A DNA stretch of 64,000 nt, from positions 94,281-158,280 of the forward strand of contig VXCM01000402.1 in the NCBI GenBank assembly GCA_014773175.1, read 5' to 3'. The translations under genes and the position numbers were made by a program. How positions within the stretch are numbered: the stretch's first letter is position 1; the number at the start of each line of letters is the position of its first letter. This stretch comes from Lucifuga dentata (Eukaryota; Chordata; Actinopteri; Ophidiiformes; Bythitidae). Shown in pieces: positions 50,901-58,592 of the stretch. The notes under the pieces are model-generated. The model had not been told where the DNA came from. It was given only the letters and a program-made list of their open reading frames with translations, and made no database searches.

Positions 50901-53900
50901 CGGAGACCAGCTACTGGAGGTATGAACAGTCTGTGATGACTTCCTAAAGACAGACGTGTAACACTTTTTTTTTTTTTTTTTTTNTTTTTTTTTTTTTTTT
51001 TTGTCTTATTGGTGGTTAAAACTCAGAGAGGAGAATCCAGATGTTCAGCTCAGCGGTGGTGAGATGGCATCTGAGCAAACTCTGCTTGGTCCCCTTGATC
51101 TGCAGCTCTGCTCAGCGTAATCATGATGGGTGGTTAGTGGTGGAGCCGCCGTCGCCATGTAGATCAAACAAAAAGAATTTTCATACATATGCAGAAGTGT
51201 CTTTACTCAACCAGAAGCATTGTTTCAGCATCTCTGCACTGCAGATTGGACTCCAGATGTTTAAAGGCAACTAATGGCTGTCCAAGCTTTTTTCCATCCA
51301 CTTGGGAAAGTGGATGGAAAGCTGATCCCGGCAACACCAAATAATACAAATAATGACCTTAACCCCTTAACTTAATCTCTCTTTAATTTGTCATTTTTTC
51401 TAAACGCTGTCCTGACTCTGACTGCTTTTCTGTTATCAGTATAACGGCATCAACCTGCGGAACGCTACGGAGCAGCAAGCTCGTCTCATCATCGGCCAGC
51501 AGTGTGACACGATCACCATTATGGCTCAGTACAACCCACACATGTACCAGCTGGGCAACCACTCCCGCTCCAGGTAAATCAACACTTCCTGCAGATTTTC
51601 CTCGTACATGTGCTTTACGGGGTCATTTTAATACCGAGGTGTGCTCTTTGAATTAGGTCCAGCAAGTGTTTCATTTTAAGAATGGCTCTTATTTTGATTT
51701 TAAGACATTTATGTAACTTTATATGGCCAGATGTTCTGTTAATGCGCTTATAGGGTTTGTTTGTTTTTTTTACCTAAGCATTTTTTTCCTTTTAAACCTG
51801 AGCATATTGCACTTCCAGTTTTTGTAGCTGAATGAACATAAAGGACCTGGAATGAAAACTGCTCATCCAGGTACAGAGCATAAAGGTGTAATTAACTGTG
51901 TCGCAGCTTGTGTTAAAATATTCACCATATGCACGATACAGTCTGTGCATGCTTTAAATTTAGTGCTGTTCAGAGCTTTGGATAGCATCAGAAAGCTCTT
52001 TTCTGCTGGTCAGATGGGAGAAGGAGTTATATCCAAATATTTTAGGACGCCAGCCTACAAGCAGCAAGTCTCCTCCAGTTTTATTGGGGGCTTTTATTGT
52101 GAAGAAGCTACGGGAAATTATGAACAGCTAATTAGCATGTTCAGAAAATGTTGGCTTAATTTTAGATTTGGACATTTTTGATGCCATTTCTGTCAGTGAA
52201 TGATTTTATAATATTGCAGGAAAAAGATTTCATCTCATTGCAGCTCTAATAAAGTCAAGAAAAGGCAATCAGTTGGGAAAACAGTGAGGTTATCTGTACG
52301 ATAAGCTAATTAGATATCTGCTTGAATTTCCCATGTGGATGCAGCTCCCGTCTTGAGCCAATCAACACTCAGTCTGCACCCCAGGGGAGCGAGTCCGCCA
52401 TCCCCGACAATCCCTCCACCATCGATACACTCAGCGAGCAGGACGAGGGCACCCTCACTCCCTCCTCCAAGCAGACCACGCCCACCACCAGCCCCCATAA
52501 TTTCATCAGGTAACAACACATGCATCAGTTAGAGAACCCTATCATAATCAGATTAGCATGACAGAGTTACATTTACCATAAATGTGTTTCTTGCCACCCA
52601 GAATGCCCTCTGAGAACAGCAAGAAGGCGGTTGAGCCACGGCTTGTGACGGTGCGCAGGCCTGGGGTGGAGGTGGGAGTCACGCTGTGTGGAGGAAACCT
52701 ACGTGGCGTCTACATAGAGAGTCTGGAAGAGGACAGTCCTGCCAGAGGCCTCGATGGCCTGCTTCCTGGTGACCTCATTCTGGAGGTGTGGACTCGCACA
52801 TATCTGGTTTAACAAGCACACACACACACAGACAAAGGTGTTTTATATTATATACAGGTACACTCCTATATGCATCAACCTAGTATTAAGGGACTGACCA
52901 ATATACTACATAATAAAATAGAAGTATTTGCTGATACTTTTTGTATAGCTTTTTTTTCCCCAATCTGGAATGTCACATTCTTCATGCTCTCACCATTCTC
53001 GACACTGCTTGGTTTATTTATTTTATTGATTTATTTGACAGGGACAATGAACATTAATAAACATTCCTGTAAATGATCCAGAATTAGCCAAAAGGCTGTT
53101 TTTCATCTGTAATCCCTGGACAGATGTTAACTAGTCACCCTAAAGACATAAAATAAAACAACAACAAAACTGAAAATTAGTAATACATTAAAAGATGTTC
53201 TCAAAAGGAGAACGTGATATTAAAAATCAAGATACATTCAAATTCATACAAGCCCAACAACAAGGAGAAAGACAGCAGGAGAACACAGTAAAATAAATAC
53301 ACAAACACACAAAAAAGCAAGCCAAGGTGACAACAACATAACAGCAGGTTGCAACTACTATTGATTTCTAATGCTGACAGATTTGATCATCAATTAACCA
53401 TTTCTTTAGGTTAACATTAAATAATTGGTATGTGTTCCGGCTGACGGGTAGAGATGCCACATGCTCCCTCTGTAACACACATTAGTACCAGCCTCTTTTT
53501 ACCTGAGGGGATTCTCTGAGAGGGCATAACATGTGATCCCCCACGTCTGTCCTCCACGTCTGTCCCCCACGTCCCCTCTCTGACCAACCTGTAGGAGTCA
53601 CTAGTCCAGTAATGAGGGAGATTCCTGTGCTGGCTTTCCATCCGTGGACAAAGCCAATCGTGTTTGTCGGACTTGAGTTCCTCAATAATATTAGTTATTG
53701 ATTTCCTAAAATGTGTAATTGCAGAAATGCATTTTTAATTCAGTTTCATTAATGGAGTAGCTTTGGATAGTAAAGAGTTTTACGTGTAATATCCTTTTTT
53801 TTCTTTTACAATGTTCTCAAAGAATGGCTCTTAAAAGCTCATTGTTAAAGTCGGACTCTTACACAGCTTTGTGTGTAAGCTCTGCCAGAAGGCCCTGGCT

Positions 53901-54467
53901 TGTTTCCTAACTGCCATTGTTCCTTCATTGATCTTCTGCTCGCCTCCGTCCTCTCCCACTCTGCATTGCTGATCTATCCAGAGCGCAGCAAAGTAATAAC
54001 AGGCCGCCCCTGGCAGGCTCCCACTTAGCTCTCCGCCGTCTGAATTGTCGCACAGCGTCTTCATTGGGCCACACAGCATCAGCCTCTCCTTCAATTTCCT
54101 AACCTGTTTGGGTTTTTTTTCCCCTGCGTGGCACAAATCAATACAGGGACACTTACGTAAAACCAGCCCAGCGCTTGGAGGAAATGTAGCTGTTTACCAT
54201 GCGGACGCCTCGCAGGCATCACAAATCATTTCACAGATGAGTGCAAATGCTCACTAAATTTCCCTGCGTGCATTTAACCTGACCTTCCTTTCCATCCTCG
54301 CCGTCTCTTGTCTTGCAGTATAACTCGGTGAATATGAAGAATAAGACAGCAGAGGAGGTTTACGTTGAGATGCTGAAGCCCGCAGAAACGGTCACATTCA
54401 AGGTGCAGCATCGACTGGACGACTTCAGCACGCTAAAAGATACTCCAGGAGATGGGTTTTATATTAG
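22890..54467 (+). CDS. dlg5: disks large homolog 5, MAGUK scaffold (coding exons 1-26, 3' end outside window)
   Basis: 26 exons join in consistent phase to 5135 nt (about 1711 residues, ending in an incomplete codon). Domain order: CARD-like N-terminus (1-100), Ser-rich linker, coiled coil (about 140-700), PDZ1 (about 712-800), PDZ2 (about 800-880), Ser/Pro-rich linker (about 880-1447), PDZ3 (about 1450-1535) and PDZ4 (about 1605-1700). SH3 and GuK, needed for the full family length of about 1900 in human, were not found to 64000. DLG5 is a MAGUK scaffold at cell junctions and centrosome/cilium base, involved in polarity, cadherin delivery and Hippo/Hedgehog signalling. The ATG at 22890 has G at -3 and +4 and matches the family start. 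Duplicate (a or b) not determined. Confidence 0.96.
25356..26085. mobile_element. TTAA-type MITE copies 4a (fragment) and 4b, nested or abutting
   Basis: Copy 4a starts at 25360 after TTAA (AGGAGCAAACC) and is interrupted at about 25541. There copy 4b begins (AGGACCATACCACCCATTAT) and runs to a degraded right end near 26085. Internal landmarks (TTCACCTGCTAA, GGGACTATATTCC, GTACCAGAATGAACTGAA) match the other copies. Confidence 0.72.
26808..26841. repeat. (CT)n microsatellite
   Basis: About 17 CT units in dlg5 intron 1, followed by pyrimidine-rich sequence. Confidence 0.95.
27540..27680. repeat. diverged tandem repeat of about 50 bp
   Basis: ACATTTCTT(A/G)TTT-AA-C(A/G)AGATAA-TT recurs with AT-TCTCAT-ATA near 27565 and 27612. 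Weaker related segments extend from about 27310 to 27800. Confidence 0.5.
28952..28984. repeat. 13-bp inverted repeat with one mismatch, 6-nt loop
   Basis: GCCACAGATAGCT, loop GGACAG, AGCTGTCTGTGGC in dlg5 intron 1. The outer bases also pair (T-A). Confidence 0.8.
30900..31835 (+). mobile_element. 5'-truncated, decayed LINE (L2/CR1-like) with reverse-transcriptase C-terminus
   Basis: Broken frames read VKYLGIVLDSQLSFKFHIKQ (from about 30940), then AKMYFDAMILSHITYCITSW and LFKQSVKILDKKTNHFHHCN (31071-31245), and near 31370-31490 FSVQAAQQWNSTAAYIRALS ending KWLIDNQICEH and a stop. At least one frameshift lies near 31022. The tail has GGACTACGGATGAAAATTAG and ends with AATAAATAAATAAAA near 31815. 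This is the C-terminal part of a non-LTR retrotransposon ORF2; the clade is judged from memory. Confidence 0.8.
33382..33416. repeat. 16-bp perfect hairpin, 3-nt loop
   Basis: ACTATGTATGGGAAAC (33382-33397), loop TAT, GTTTCCCATACATAGT (33401-33416). It sits exactly where MITE copy 5 loses similarity to its family. Confidence 0.95.
33529..33573. repeat. (CA)n microsatellite
   Basis: About 22 CA units in dlg5 intron 1. Confidence 0.97.
35795..35863 (+). CDS. dlg5: dlg5 coding exon 2 (serine-rich linker)
   Basis: 69 nt: STYSVLSTMPSDSESSSS and LSSV, highly conserved in DLG5. Phase 1 on both sides. A (TG)n microsatellite begins 26 bp past its donor. Confidence 0.96.
35889..35925. repeat. (TG)18 microsatellite next to the dlg5 exon 2 donor
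   Basis: Begins 26 bp downstream of the exon 2 end. UG repeats bind TDP-43 and CELF-type proteins in RNA, so it could influence splicing. Confidence 0.97.
36056..37061. mobile_element. TTAA-type MITE copy 6, with a nested insertion
   Basis: Body 36060-37057 between TTAA at 36056-36059 and 37058-37061. Left end AGGAGCATACCGGTG, right end CCAGTCTGCTCCT. Homology to the other copies stops at TTATTTTGCCA (about 36180) and resumes at CTAATCTTTCAAAAATCAAA (about 36642), so about 460 bp is a later insertion. Confidence 0.85.
36186..36641. mobile_element. DNA transposon nested in MITE copy 6
   Basis: Left end CCATGTATACTCGAGTATAA is mirrored by TTACACTTGAGTACATACGG at the right. The interior has GGGTCGGCTTATACACGA-like and GGGTCAACTTATACATGAG-like arms in opposite orientation. 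No transposase frame. Exact borders and target duplication unresolved. Confidence 0.6.
37937..38111 (+). CDS. dlg5: dlg5 coding exon 3 (start of coiled coil)
   Basis: 175 nt. Encodes NLDTILFQLRQVTRERDELR and KRLALASPGTTFDDC. Phase 1 in, phase 2 out. Confidence 0.95.
38112..38639 (+). other. dlg5 intron 3
   Basis: 528 bp, no repeat or extra exon recognised. Confidence 0.7.
38640..38783 (+). CDS. dlg5: dlg5 coding exon 4 (coiled coil)
   Basis: 144 nt: DYERLKSQCMRAMADLQSLQ and NQHTKTLKRREEAVKEADFY. The donor is taken as CA|GTCAGT because this keeps phase 2 and gives FYH, as in the family. Confidence 0.92.
38784..39848 (+). other. dlg5 intron 4
   Basis: 1.07 kb. Only a 13-bp inverted repeat (39680-39717) near the 3' end stands out. 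Confidence 0.7.
39680..39717. repeat. 13-bp perfect inverted repeat, 12-nt loop
   Basis: CCTCAAGATATCA (39680-39692) and TGATATCTTGAGG (39705-39717), about 130 bp upstream of dlg5 exon 5. Confidence 0.92.
39849..40032 (+). CDS. dlg5: dlg5 coding exon 5 (coiled coil)
   Basis: 184 nt: MQYSRVLGEQPQQKEEMEAL, then RRDNAELVRERNHLKQNCKE and ADLQMQQQQ. Open reading runs past the donor into the intron by chance. Phase 2 in, phase 0 out. Confidence 0.94.
40033..40833 (+). other. dlg5 intron 5
   Basis: 801 bp. A chance open frame continues from exon 5 to about 40425, but its composition is not DLG5-like. No repeat recognised apart from a short (TG)n at the start. Confidence 0.7.
40834..41093 (+). CDS. 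dlg5: dlg5 coding exon 6 (coiled coil)
   Basis: 260 nt: SSEVLNKLYDTAMDKLEAVK, KDYDALSKRYSEKVANHNTD and LSRLEQAEEENRRLQKQMDA, among the most conserved DLG5 coiled-coil sequence. Ends in phase 2. Confidence 0.97.
41377..41689 (+). CDS. dlg5: dlg5 coding exon 7 (coiled coil)
   Basis: 313 nt: FDSVQQELNKSSAQNKELQR ... EYRLIMSERDQVIKEVDKLQ ... EELEALRQ. Phase 2 in, phase 0 out. Confidence 0.97.
41690..42248 (+). other. dlg5 intron 7
   Basis: 559 bp with a poly-A run around N at 42114. Nothing else recognised. Confidence 0.7.
42249..42479 (+). CDS. dlg5: dlg5 coding exon 8 (coiled coil, symmetric phase)
   Basis: 231 nt, 77 codons, phase 0 on both sides: ELNSSLVDRDRAICERNELL ... LSQACKDIEMVREERDVARK ... 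LLREYYQARQ. Skipping it would keep the frame, so it could be alternatively spliced. Coiled-coil in character. Confidence 0.9.
42820..43004 (+). CDS. dlg5: dlg5 coding exon 9 (coiled coil)
   Basis: 185 nt: ANKEIEMLRKQYEAMSQELK and EVAKCRRDWAFQERDKIVAE. Ends in phase 2. Confidence 0.97.
43116..43241 (+). CDS. dlg5: dlg5 coding exon 10 (coiled coil)
   Basis: 126 nt: TLCDNLRRERDRAVSDLADA and MRKQKNDVLRELKEL. Phase 2 on both sides. Confidence 0.97.
   Translation, partial: DSVRQPTQGKGPGSQRSGRCPAQSGRHEEAEKRRAARTQRA
43242..43961 (+). other. dlg5 intron 10
   Basis: 720 bp, no repeat or extra exon recognised. Confidence 0.7.
43962..44094 (+). CDS. dlg5: dlg5 coding exon 11 (end of coiled coil)
   Basis: 133 nt: EKIESQLEKEARFCQLMAHS and SHDSAIDTDSLEWETEVVEF. 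Ends in phase 0 after AGG. Confidence 0.97.
44206..44333 (+). CDS. dlg5: dlg5 coding exon 12 (PDZ1, first half)
   Basis: 128 nt: DLKALGFDIAEGVNDPYLPG and DCGIFVTRVDKGSIADGRL. LGFD is the carboxylate-binding loop position of PDZ1. Ends in phase 2. Confidence 0.97.
44414..44589 (+). CDS. dlg5: dlg5 coding exon 13 (PDZ1 end, PDZ2 start)
   Basis: 176 nt: VNDWLLKINDIDLTNKDRKQ, VVKAVLNGGGLINMVVRRRK and SLGGRLVTPIHVNL. Ends in phase 1. Confidence 0.97.
44677..44780 (+). CDS. dlg5: dlg5 coding exon 14 (PDZ2)
   Basis: 104 nt: DSGIGLESGVFVTTIVQGSP and AAKEGSLTVGDRLIA. SGIGLE is the ligand-binding strand of PDZ2. Phase 0 out. Confidence 0.97.
44781..46100 (+). other. dlg5 intron 14
   Basis: 1.3 kb. 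Contains a hAT-like MITE at 45684-45991; the rest shows nothing recognisable. Confidence 0.75.
45676..45999. mobile_element. hAT-like MITE with 8-bp target duplication
   Basis: Body 45684-45991 (308 bp), TAGGGGTGGGCGATATGG at the left and CACAGCCCTA at the right. Flanks ATCCATTG (45676-45683) and ATCCATTT (45992-45999) match at 7 of 8 bases, the duplication size of hAT elements. AT-rich interior, no coding capacity. Confidence 0.78.
46101..46193 (+). CDS. dlg5: dlg5 coding exon 15 (PDZ2 end)
   Basis: 93 nt: INGITLDNKSVTECETLLRS and CRDSLSLSLMK. Phase 0 on both sides. Confidence 0.96.
46371..47417 (+). CDS. dlg5: dlg5 coding exon 16 (large Ser/Pro-rich linker exon)
   Basis: 1047 nt, 349 codons, phase 0 on both sides. 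Starts FFPHSTSGQNIFESLRESSE. Conserved landmarks are NNSSTQTDIFCPDV, PKQRKSIFDPDTFKRPETP, RKSCDED and RPRPKSAPALRRR. Mostly predicted disorder between PDZ2 and PDZ3, with a run of Ala near the centre. Confidence 0.96.
47418..47909 (+). other. dlg5 intron 16
   Basis: 492 bp with a short (TA)n run at about 47458-47475. Nothing else recognised. Confidence 0.7.
47910..48039 (+). CDS. dlg5: dlg5 coding exon 17 (linker)
   Basis: 130 nt: SSQSYSNDEHSPEPRDMLRS and SPSRSHRHSVGFVPT. Ends in phase 1. Confidence 0.9.
48141..48285 (+). CDS. dlg5: dlg5 coding exon 18 (linker)
   Basis: 145 nt. Joined in phase 1, it reads SAHRGLAPCPAVTAVMRNPV and YTVRSHRV, matching the conserved RNPIYTVRSHRV segment of the family. 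The other two frames would stop or give no similarity. Ends in phase 2. Confidence 0.9.
48372..48505 (+). CDS. dlg5: dlg5 coding exon 19 (linker)
   Basis: 134 nt: PQHQGRLSLDLSQQKRVGDY and GTNSLPSSARL, conserved. Phase 2 in, phase 1 out. Confidence 0.95.
48619..48708 (+). CDS. dlg5: dlg5 coding exon 20 (linker)
   Basis: 90 nt: SSNVQYRAERIKIPSTPRYP and RSMLGSDR, conserved. Phase 1 on both sides. Its 3' part is repeated after the N at 48727, probably an assembly artefact. Confidence 0.94.
48663..48791. repeat. 64-bp direct duplication around a single N, includes exon 20 sequence
   Basis: Bases 48663-48726 and 48728-48791 are identical around N at 48727. The copy duplicates the last 46 bases of dlg5 exon 20 plus its donor and would mislead automatic gene models. 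Confidence 0.88.
48709..49081 (+). other. dlg5 intron 20
   Basis: 373 bp as printed; about 65 bp of this is the probable artefactual duplication after the N at 48727. Confidence 0.75.
49082..49250 (+). CDS. dlg5: dlg5 coding exon 21 (linker before PDZ3)
   Basis: 169 nt: GSVSQSECSSPSLITPPQSP, SHGSISTLPRISVSPVP and IGERRKDR. Phase 1 in, phase 2 out. Confidence 0.95.
49251..50756 (+). other. dlg5 intron 21
   Basis: 1.5 kb. Contains the candidate 78-nt cassette exon at 49705-49782. Other open frames here do not resemble known proteins. Confidence 0.7.
49705..49782 (+). CDS. dlg5: candidate dlg5 cassette exon (78 nt)
   Basis: A long pyrimidine tract and CTTCTAG acceptor precede 26 open codons in the same phase (2-2) as the exon 21/22 join. 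It would insert SLYRNRSFLRIPLAARPRF plus SSLRSL-R, an arginine-rich segment. The donor (CAG|GTTCGT) is weak. Not recognised from other DLG5 proteins; splicing evidence needed. Confidence 0.3.
50757..50919 (+). CDS. dlg5: dlg5 coding exon 22 (PDZ3, first half)
   Basis: 163 nt: PYLEEPRNVIVHKGAEPLGI and SIVSGENGGIFVSKVTRGSI. PLGISI is the carboxylate-binding strand of PDZ3. Phase 2 in, phase 0 out. Confidence 0.97.
50920..51439 (+). other. dlg5 intron 22
   Basis: 520 bp with a T-run around N at 50984 and a hairpin at 51291-51320. Confidence 0.75.
51291..51320. repeat. 13-bp perfect hairpin, 4-nt loop
   Basis: TTTCCATCCACTT (51291-51303), loop GGGA, AAGTGGATGGAAA (51308-51320); pairing extends to flanking AGC/GCT with a bulge. 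About 120 bp upstream of dlg5 exon 23. Confidence 0.92.
51440..51573 (+). CDS. dlg5: dlg5 coding exon 23 (PDZ3 end)
   Basis: 134 nt: YNGINLRNATEQQARLIIGQ and QCDTITIMAQYNPHMYQL. Ends in phase 2. Confidence 0.97.
51574..52344 (+). other. dlg5 intron 23
   Basis: 771 bp, AT-rich, nothing recognised. Confidence 0.7.
52345..52509 (+). CDS. dlg5: dlg5 coding exon 24 (linker between PDZ3 and PDZ4)
   Basis: 165 nt: SSRLEPINTQSAPQGSESAI, STIDTLSEQDEGTLTPSSKQ. Phase 2 on both sides. Confidence 0.94.
52602..52785 (+). CDS. dlg5: dlg5 coding exon 25 (PDZ4, first half)
   Basis: 184 nt: EPRLVTVRRPGVEVGVTLCG, GNLRGVYIESLEEDSPARGL and PGDLILE. Ends in phase 0. Confidence 0.97.
52786..54318 (+). other. dlg5 intron 25
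   Basis: 1.5 kb. Contains an inverted LINE tail (about 53013-53340) and a tandem CCACGTCTGTCC motif near 53540-53575. Confidence 0.7.
53013..53340 (-). mobile_element. LINE 3' tail, minus strand, related to the copy at 31.0-31.8 kb
   Basis: Read on the minus strand it has GGGATTACAGATGAAAAACA and then GTTTATTAATGTTCATTGTC and AATAAA repeats. These match the tail of the plus-strand LINE near 31720-31820 (GTTTATTAATGTGCATTGTC). Only the 3' end is present, typical of target-primed reverse transcription. Confidence 0.7.
54319..54467 (+). CDS. dlg5: dlg5 coding exon 26 (PDZ4 end)
   Basis: 149 nt: NMKNKTAEEVYVEMLKPAET, then GDGFYI before the donor GTAACC. The next exon should start the SH3 domain (ALYDR-like), which I did not find in the window. 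Ends in phase 2. Confidence 0.96.
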
Positions 54468-54569
54468 GTAACCACTCATACAAATATTACACAAACACAG
54501 ACATGTACTCAGATCATTGTTGGGTATTGTCATTACAGAGCTGCACTAACTAAGCAGCCTCTTCTGAAA

Positions 54570-55330
54570 TGAAATGCAATGAAATTTATTTCGGTCTGCA
54601 TCAATATACATACAACAAAAAAAGAAAAAAACAGCTTCAACAACATTTATACTTAAAGTAAATAGGAAAGCGCAATGCTAATATTTGCTAATGACTGAAA
54701 GGGTGTTGGCTGAAGCTACAGCTTATTTCACCAGCCCCTTGTACATCTACAGAATGTGTTTGGCATCCAACATTACATCATAACAACTTCATATTCTTTT
54801 AACACACAACACACACACACACACAACAAACACAATTTCGATATCATTTATACCTTACTCCTACAACATTTTTTTTATATTTGTTCATTAACATATTTTT
54901 TGTCAATTTTTCAAACTTATTAAATATACTACATTCTTTTAACTTATCAGTACAACTGTTCCATATATTCACCCCTTTGACTGAAATGCAGTGTTTTTTT
55001 TTACATTAGTCCTTATCCTTGGTTTTTGAAAATGACATGTTCCTCTCAAGTCATATTTACTTTCTCTCTGTTTAAACAACTTCTGGATACTTGGTGGTAA
55101 CAGTACATTTTTTACTTTACACATAAATTGTATTATTTTGAAATCTACTAACTCTAAATTTTAAAACATTTATTTGAATAAAGAGTGGATTTGTTGGCTC
55201 ATGATAGCTTTTCTTGGTTCTTTTGTAGAGAAAAATTGGGTTTGTTACTGTTTTATATGCATTTCCCTATACTTCCACACAATAAGTCATGTATGGAACT
55301 ATGAGTGAACAGTATAACATATATAAAGAC
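54570..55330 (-). mobile_element. probable decayed LINE 3' region (minus strand)
   Basis: Read on the minus strand it ends GATGCAGACCGAAATAAATT, the kind of tail seen on fish LINEs. The interior is AT-rich and resembles decayed non-LTR sequence, but no clear reverse-transcriptase motif was identified. Confidence 0.4.
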
Positions 55331-56812
55331 TCCTGATTTGAGAAATTTTTGGATTTATATAATATTGCAATAGACTTTGACATTTTAGCTTTGACATTTT
55401 ATTTGTAGTTTCCAGCTTAATTTATCTGTCCATGCTGTTATATACAGTATATAGATCTTCCATTGGTGCGCCCTTTGGACAAACTGGAAGCTTTCTCATC
55501 TAAACCAATTATGTCCCAGGTTCGCAGTCTCTGTGCGATGATGCTAATCACGCCACAGATTTAGGTTATCTAATCTCTATTCACGCTAGACTCGACGCCG
55601 CATCCCATTCTGCACTCGGATCATTAGAAAGACACTTCATGTATGAATGGAAAAAATTAAGATCTAAAATGGTCCCGTTTTATTGTTTGGAGTGTGTTTG
55701 GGCGTATTGCCACAGCTGCCGCAGTCACTTGTCATATAGGCAAGTGGACTTGTATATGATGTCATCTGCAGTAAATACATTCAGCCCGCCTGCCTGTCAC
55801 AGATACGCTGCTCAGAAATGACTCATGAGGCTCCAACAGGAGATAAGAAAGGCCTCGACTGTAGATGGATTTAGTCTCAATTCTACTTCCTTTCCTACCT
55901 TCTGCCCATTTCTCTGTCTTGCTCTTTGCNCAGTGTCTGTGCAGTACAGTATGTGTGTGTAAGCATGCATGTGTATGTGCTGTGATGTGCGGTTACATAG
56001 TTTTTCTTGTGTCAGTGTGCTTACACCCTCACAGAGTTTATAATCATTTCATTCCTCCTGCATGTAACAGGATACATTATCAGAGATTTACATTTTCCCT
56101 TATTTGAGTCGCTTCTCTGTTTTTACCACCAACGTAATGTAAATAATATCAACAGAGTTTCTATTCACTATCACACTGCATTAGCATAAGGTTATTTTCT
56201 TTGTCTTCTGCTTTGTTTTCTTATACTCTTCATCTTCTAATCTGCTCCGCTGCTCCTCTTCGTGACTTTGTAGCATGCTGTGTGTGGAGACAGGAAGTGT
56301 CCAGCATGGTGTCTTCCCGCCCCTGTCAACCCACTCCATCAGCCTGGATTTGAACTCGTGCTGCACTCCTCTGAGAAATGAAAAATGAAGTTGTGTGTGA
56401 AAAATGAGGAGCATGCATTTTTTTTTTTTTTTTTTNTTTTTTTTTTTTTTTTTTCTGGGGTTCTACAGTCCACACGTTCATTAATTAATACCTCATTTAT
56501 GCATTTTGTCAAAACCATTGCATTGTGTGTATGTCATGCTAGCAGCTACTATACTGAGCAGTATGGACTAATGCTCATGAACACACTCACACACACTATG
56601 ATACTCCCTGTTTTATGATCATTTAAACTTAAACAGACCTTCCAGGACCTTATCTACTGTTTGGATCATACAAATGTCATTTTTCTAATAGATGCCACCA
56701 CTGTTTTCTCCAGTATGGTGCAGAAATACAATGGGGATAAATCATATATGTATATATACAATATATACATACCTCAGTACAAATCTGCTGGGTTTGTTGT
56801 GTGTTGTGCTTG

Positions 56813-56834
56813 TGTGTGTGTGTGTGTGTGTGTA

Positions 56835-56869
<35 letters not shown>

Positions 56870-56894
56870 NTGTGTGTGTGTGTGTGTGTGTGTA

Positions 56895-56928
<34 letters not shown>
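56813..56928. repeat. (TG)n(AG)n compound microsatellite, repeated around a single N
   Basis: (TG)n-TATGTG-(AG)n-T occurs at about 56815-56869 and again at 56871-56928, separated by N at 56870. Probably one locus represented twice. Confidence 0.9.
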
Positions 56929-56930
<2 letters not shown>

Positions 56931-58465
56931 CAGCAGATGAGGCTTGAAGAAGAGGCTCAGTGCCACTAGAATGTGTGTGAGATTAGATCAAAACCCGTCA
57001 TTAAATACGTTGGTTGATAAACTAAATGGACTGATCGTACACATATAATCATATTTATTGATCGCTAACACATATGAGGCAAATACAGTTTTAAACATCA
57101 CCCAGATTTCAAACCACTGAAATTTACCTCCAGACTGGAACAGATCTTCATTTTTACATGACGGTGTGTTTTATGAATTGCTTCCCTGACAGCTAAATAA
57201 GAAAATGCTATGATAAAGGCTCTAACAAGATAAATGCTGAAAGACTAAGATAACAGCCATTTATGAATGAGGGAATGTCATTGCATTAAGATATTTTTCC
57301 CTTATCAACATACTAAATCTGGCACTGTACTATATGAATTCCCCCTATATCAGTTTGTTTTGTTCCATCTTATTTCATTGGTAGGTATTTAGGTAGGCAT
57401 GCACATTTATTTGATCCAACTTTGTTCCATATCTCATCCATGATATTCAATGCTGGTGTTCAGCACTGAATATCACTACTGACAGTTGAGGTCACACTCC
57501 AATAATTGCACAGTATGACATAAATATCCCACCAGTTTCAGGGAAGGAAACTCACACTGCATGCAGCCATAAATCAACGAGTGAATCAGAGAGAGGCGGC
57601 TGGAGAGAAGGAGGGAGACTGAGAGAAGAGAGATGAAGGGAGGGGAAAGCAACGCTGTGAGAAGAGAGATGCAGAGATGGACGGAACCAGACTGAGAATG
57701 TTTCAGCTGCTCTCCAAACCACTCGTCTGCTGCCAAACCCCGCTCTCCCTCCCTCCCTCAGCTTTCCTGATGAAATCTATTTACTCTGGGACAATTTCTC
57801 TTCCATGAACTCTTCACTCATAACATGATTAAATGATTACGCGGAGGCAGCTCTATGCACCAAAGTCATTTTAAAACCCAGTCCCATTTATAATCCAAGT
57901 AAGTAGGATGTCTTTCCTTATGCTTCAGTGTTTGCAGATGTAGATGGCGTGTATGTCGACTCGACTCTAACTGGCTTGTTTTTCAATGCATGTAAATATT
58001 GTTGACTTATTACATGATTTTAACCATTATTAACTAATAACAAAAGCCTCCAAAGACACAAAGCATTGAACTCTAACTTAAAAATAAAGTTAGTCAAAAT
58101 GTATGTGGACTTTACAGAGCCCCTTAGGGGTCGTGTGAAAAAAAATGAAGTGGGTAAAAAAAAAAAAAAAAANAAAAAAAAAAAAAAAAAAAAAAAAAAA
58201 ACCAGGTTAAAAAAACAAAACTTTTTTTCTCTTTTTTCCTCGTTTTTTTCTACTTGTCTTTTTTTCTTCCTCTTCTGAAATGTACTAAAAATAGGTCAGA
58301 GCTACAGCGATGCAACGGAGCTGTTTTGCTGCTGTTTGAGGAACAATTTCCGGTTAGCTAAATGCTAATGCCAGCTAGCAGCTAACGTGTCTGTGACTGT
58401 ACACACTACAAGTTCCGATGAAAAAACAAGTCAGTGAATAAAGTCACTAACTCACTACTACTTCT

Positions 58466-58592
58466 GACAATGTTCTAGTGTTTGGCAGTTCCAACAGTGT
58501 ATTTTTGTGCATTTATAATGGTTAATTCNGACAATGTTCTAGTGTTTGGCAGTTCCAACAGTGTATTTTTGTGCATTTATAATGGTTAATTC
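58466..58592. repeat. 63-bp direct duplication around a single N (likely contig overlap)
   Basis: Bases 58466-58528 and 58530-58592 are identical (starting GACAATGTTCTAGTGTTTGG) around N at 58529. Confidence 0.87.
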
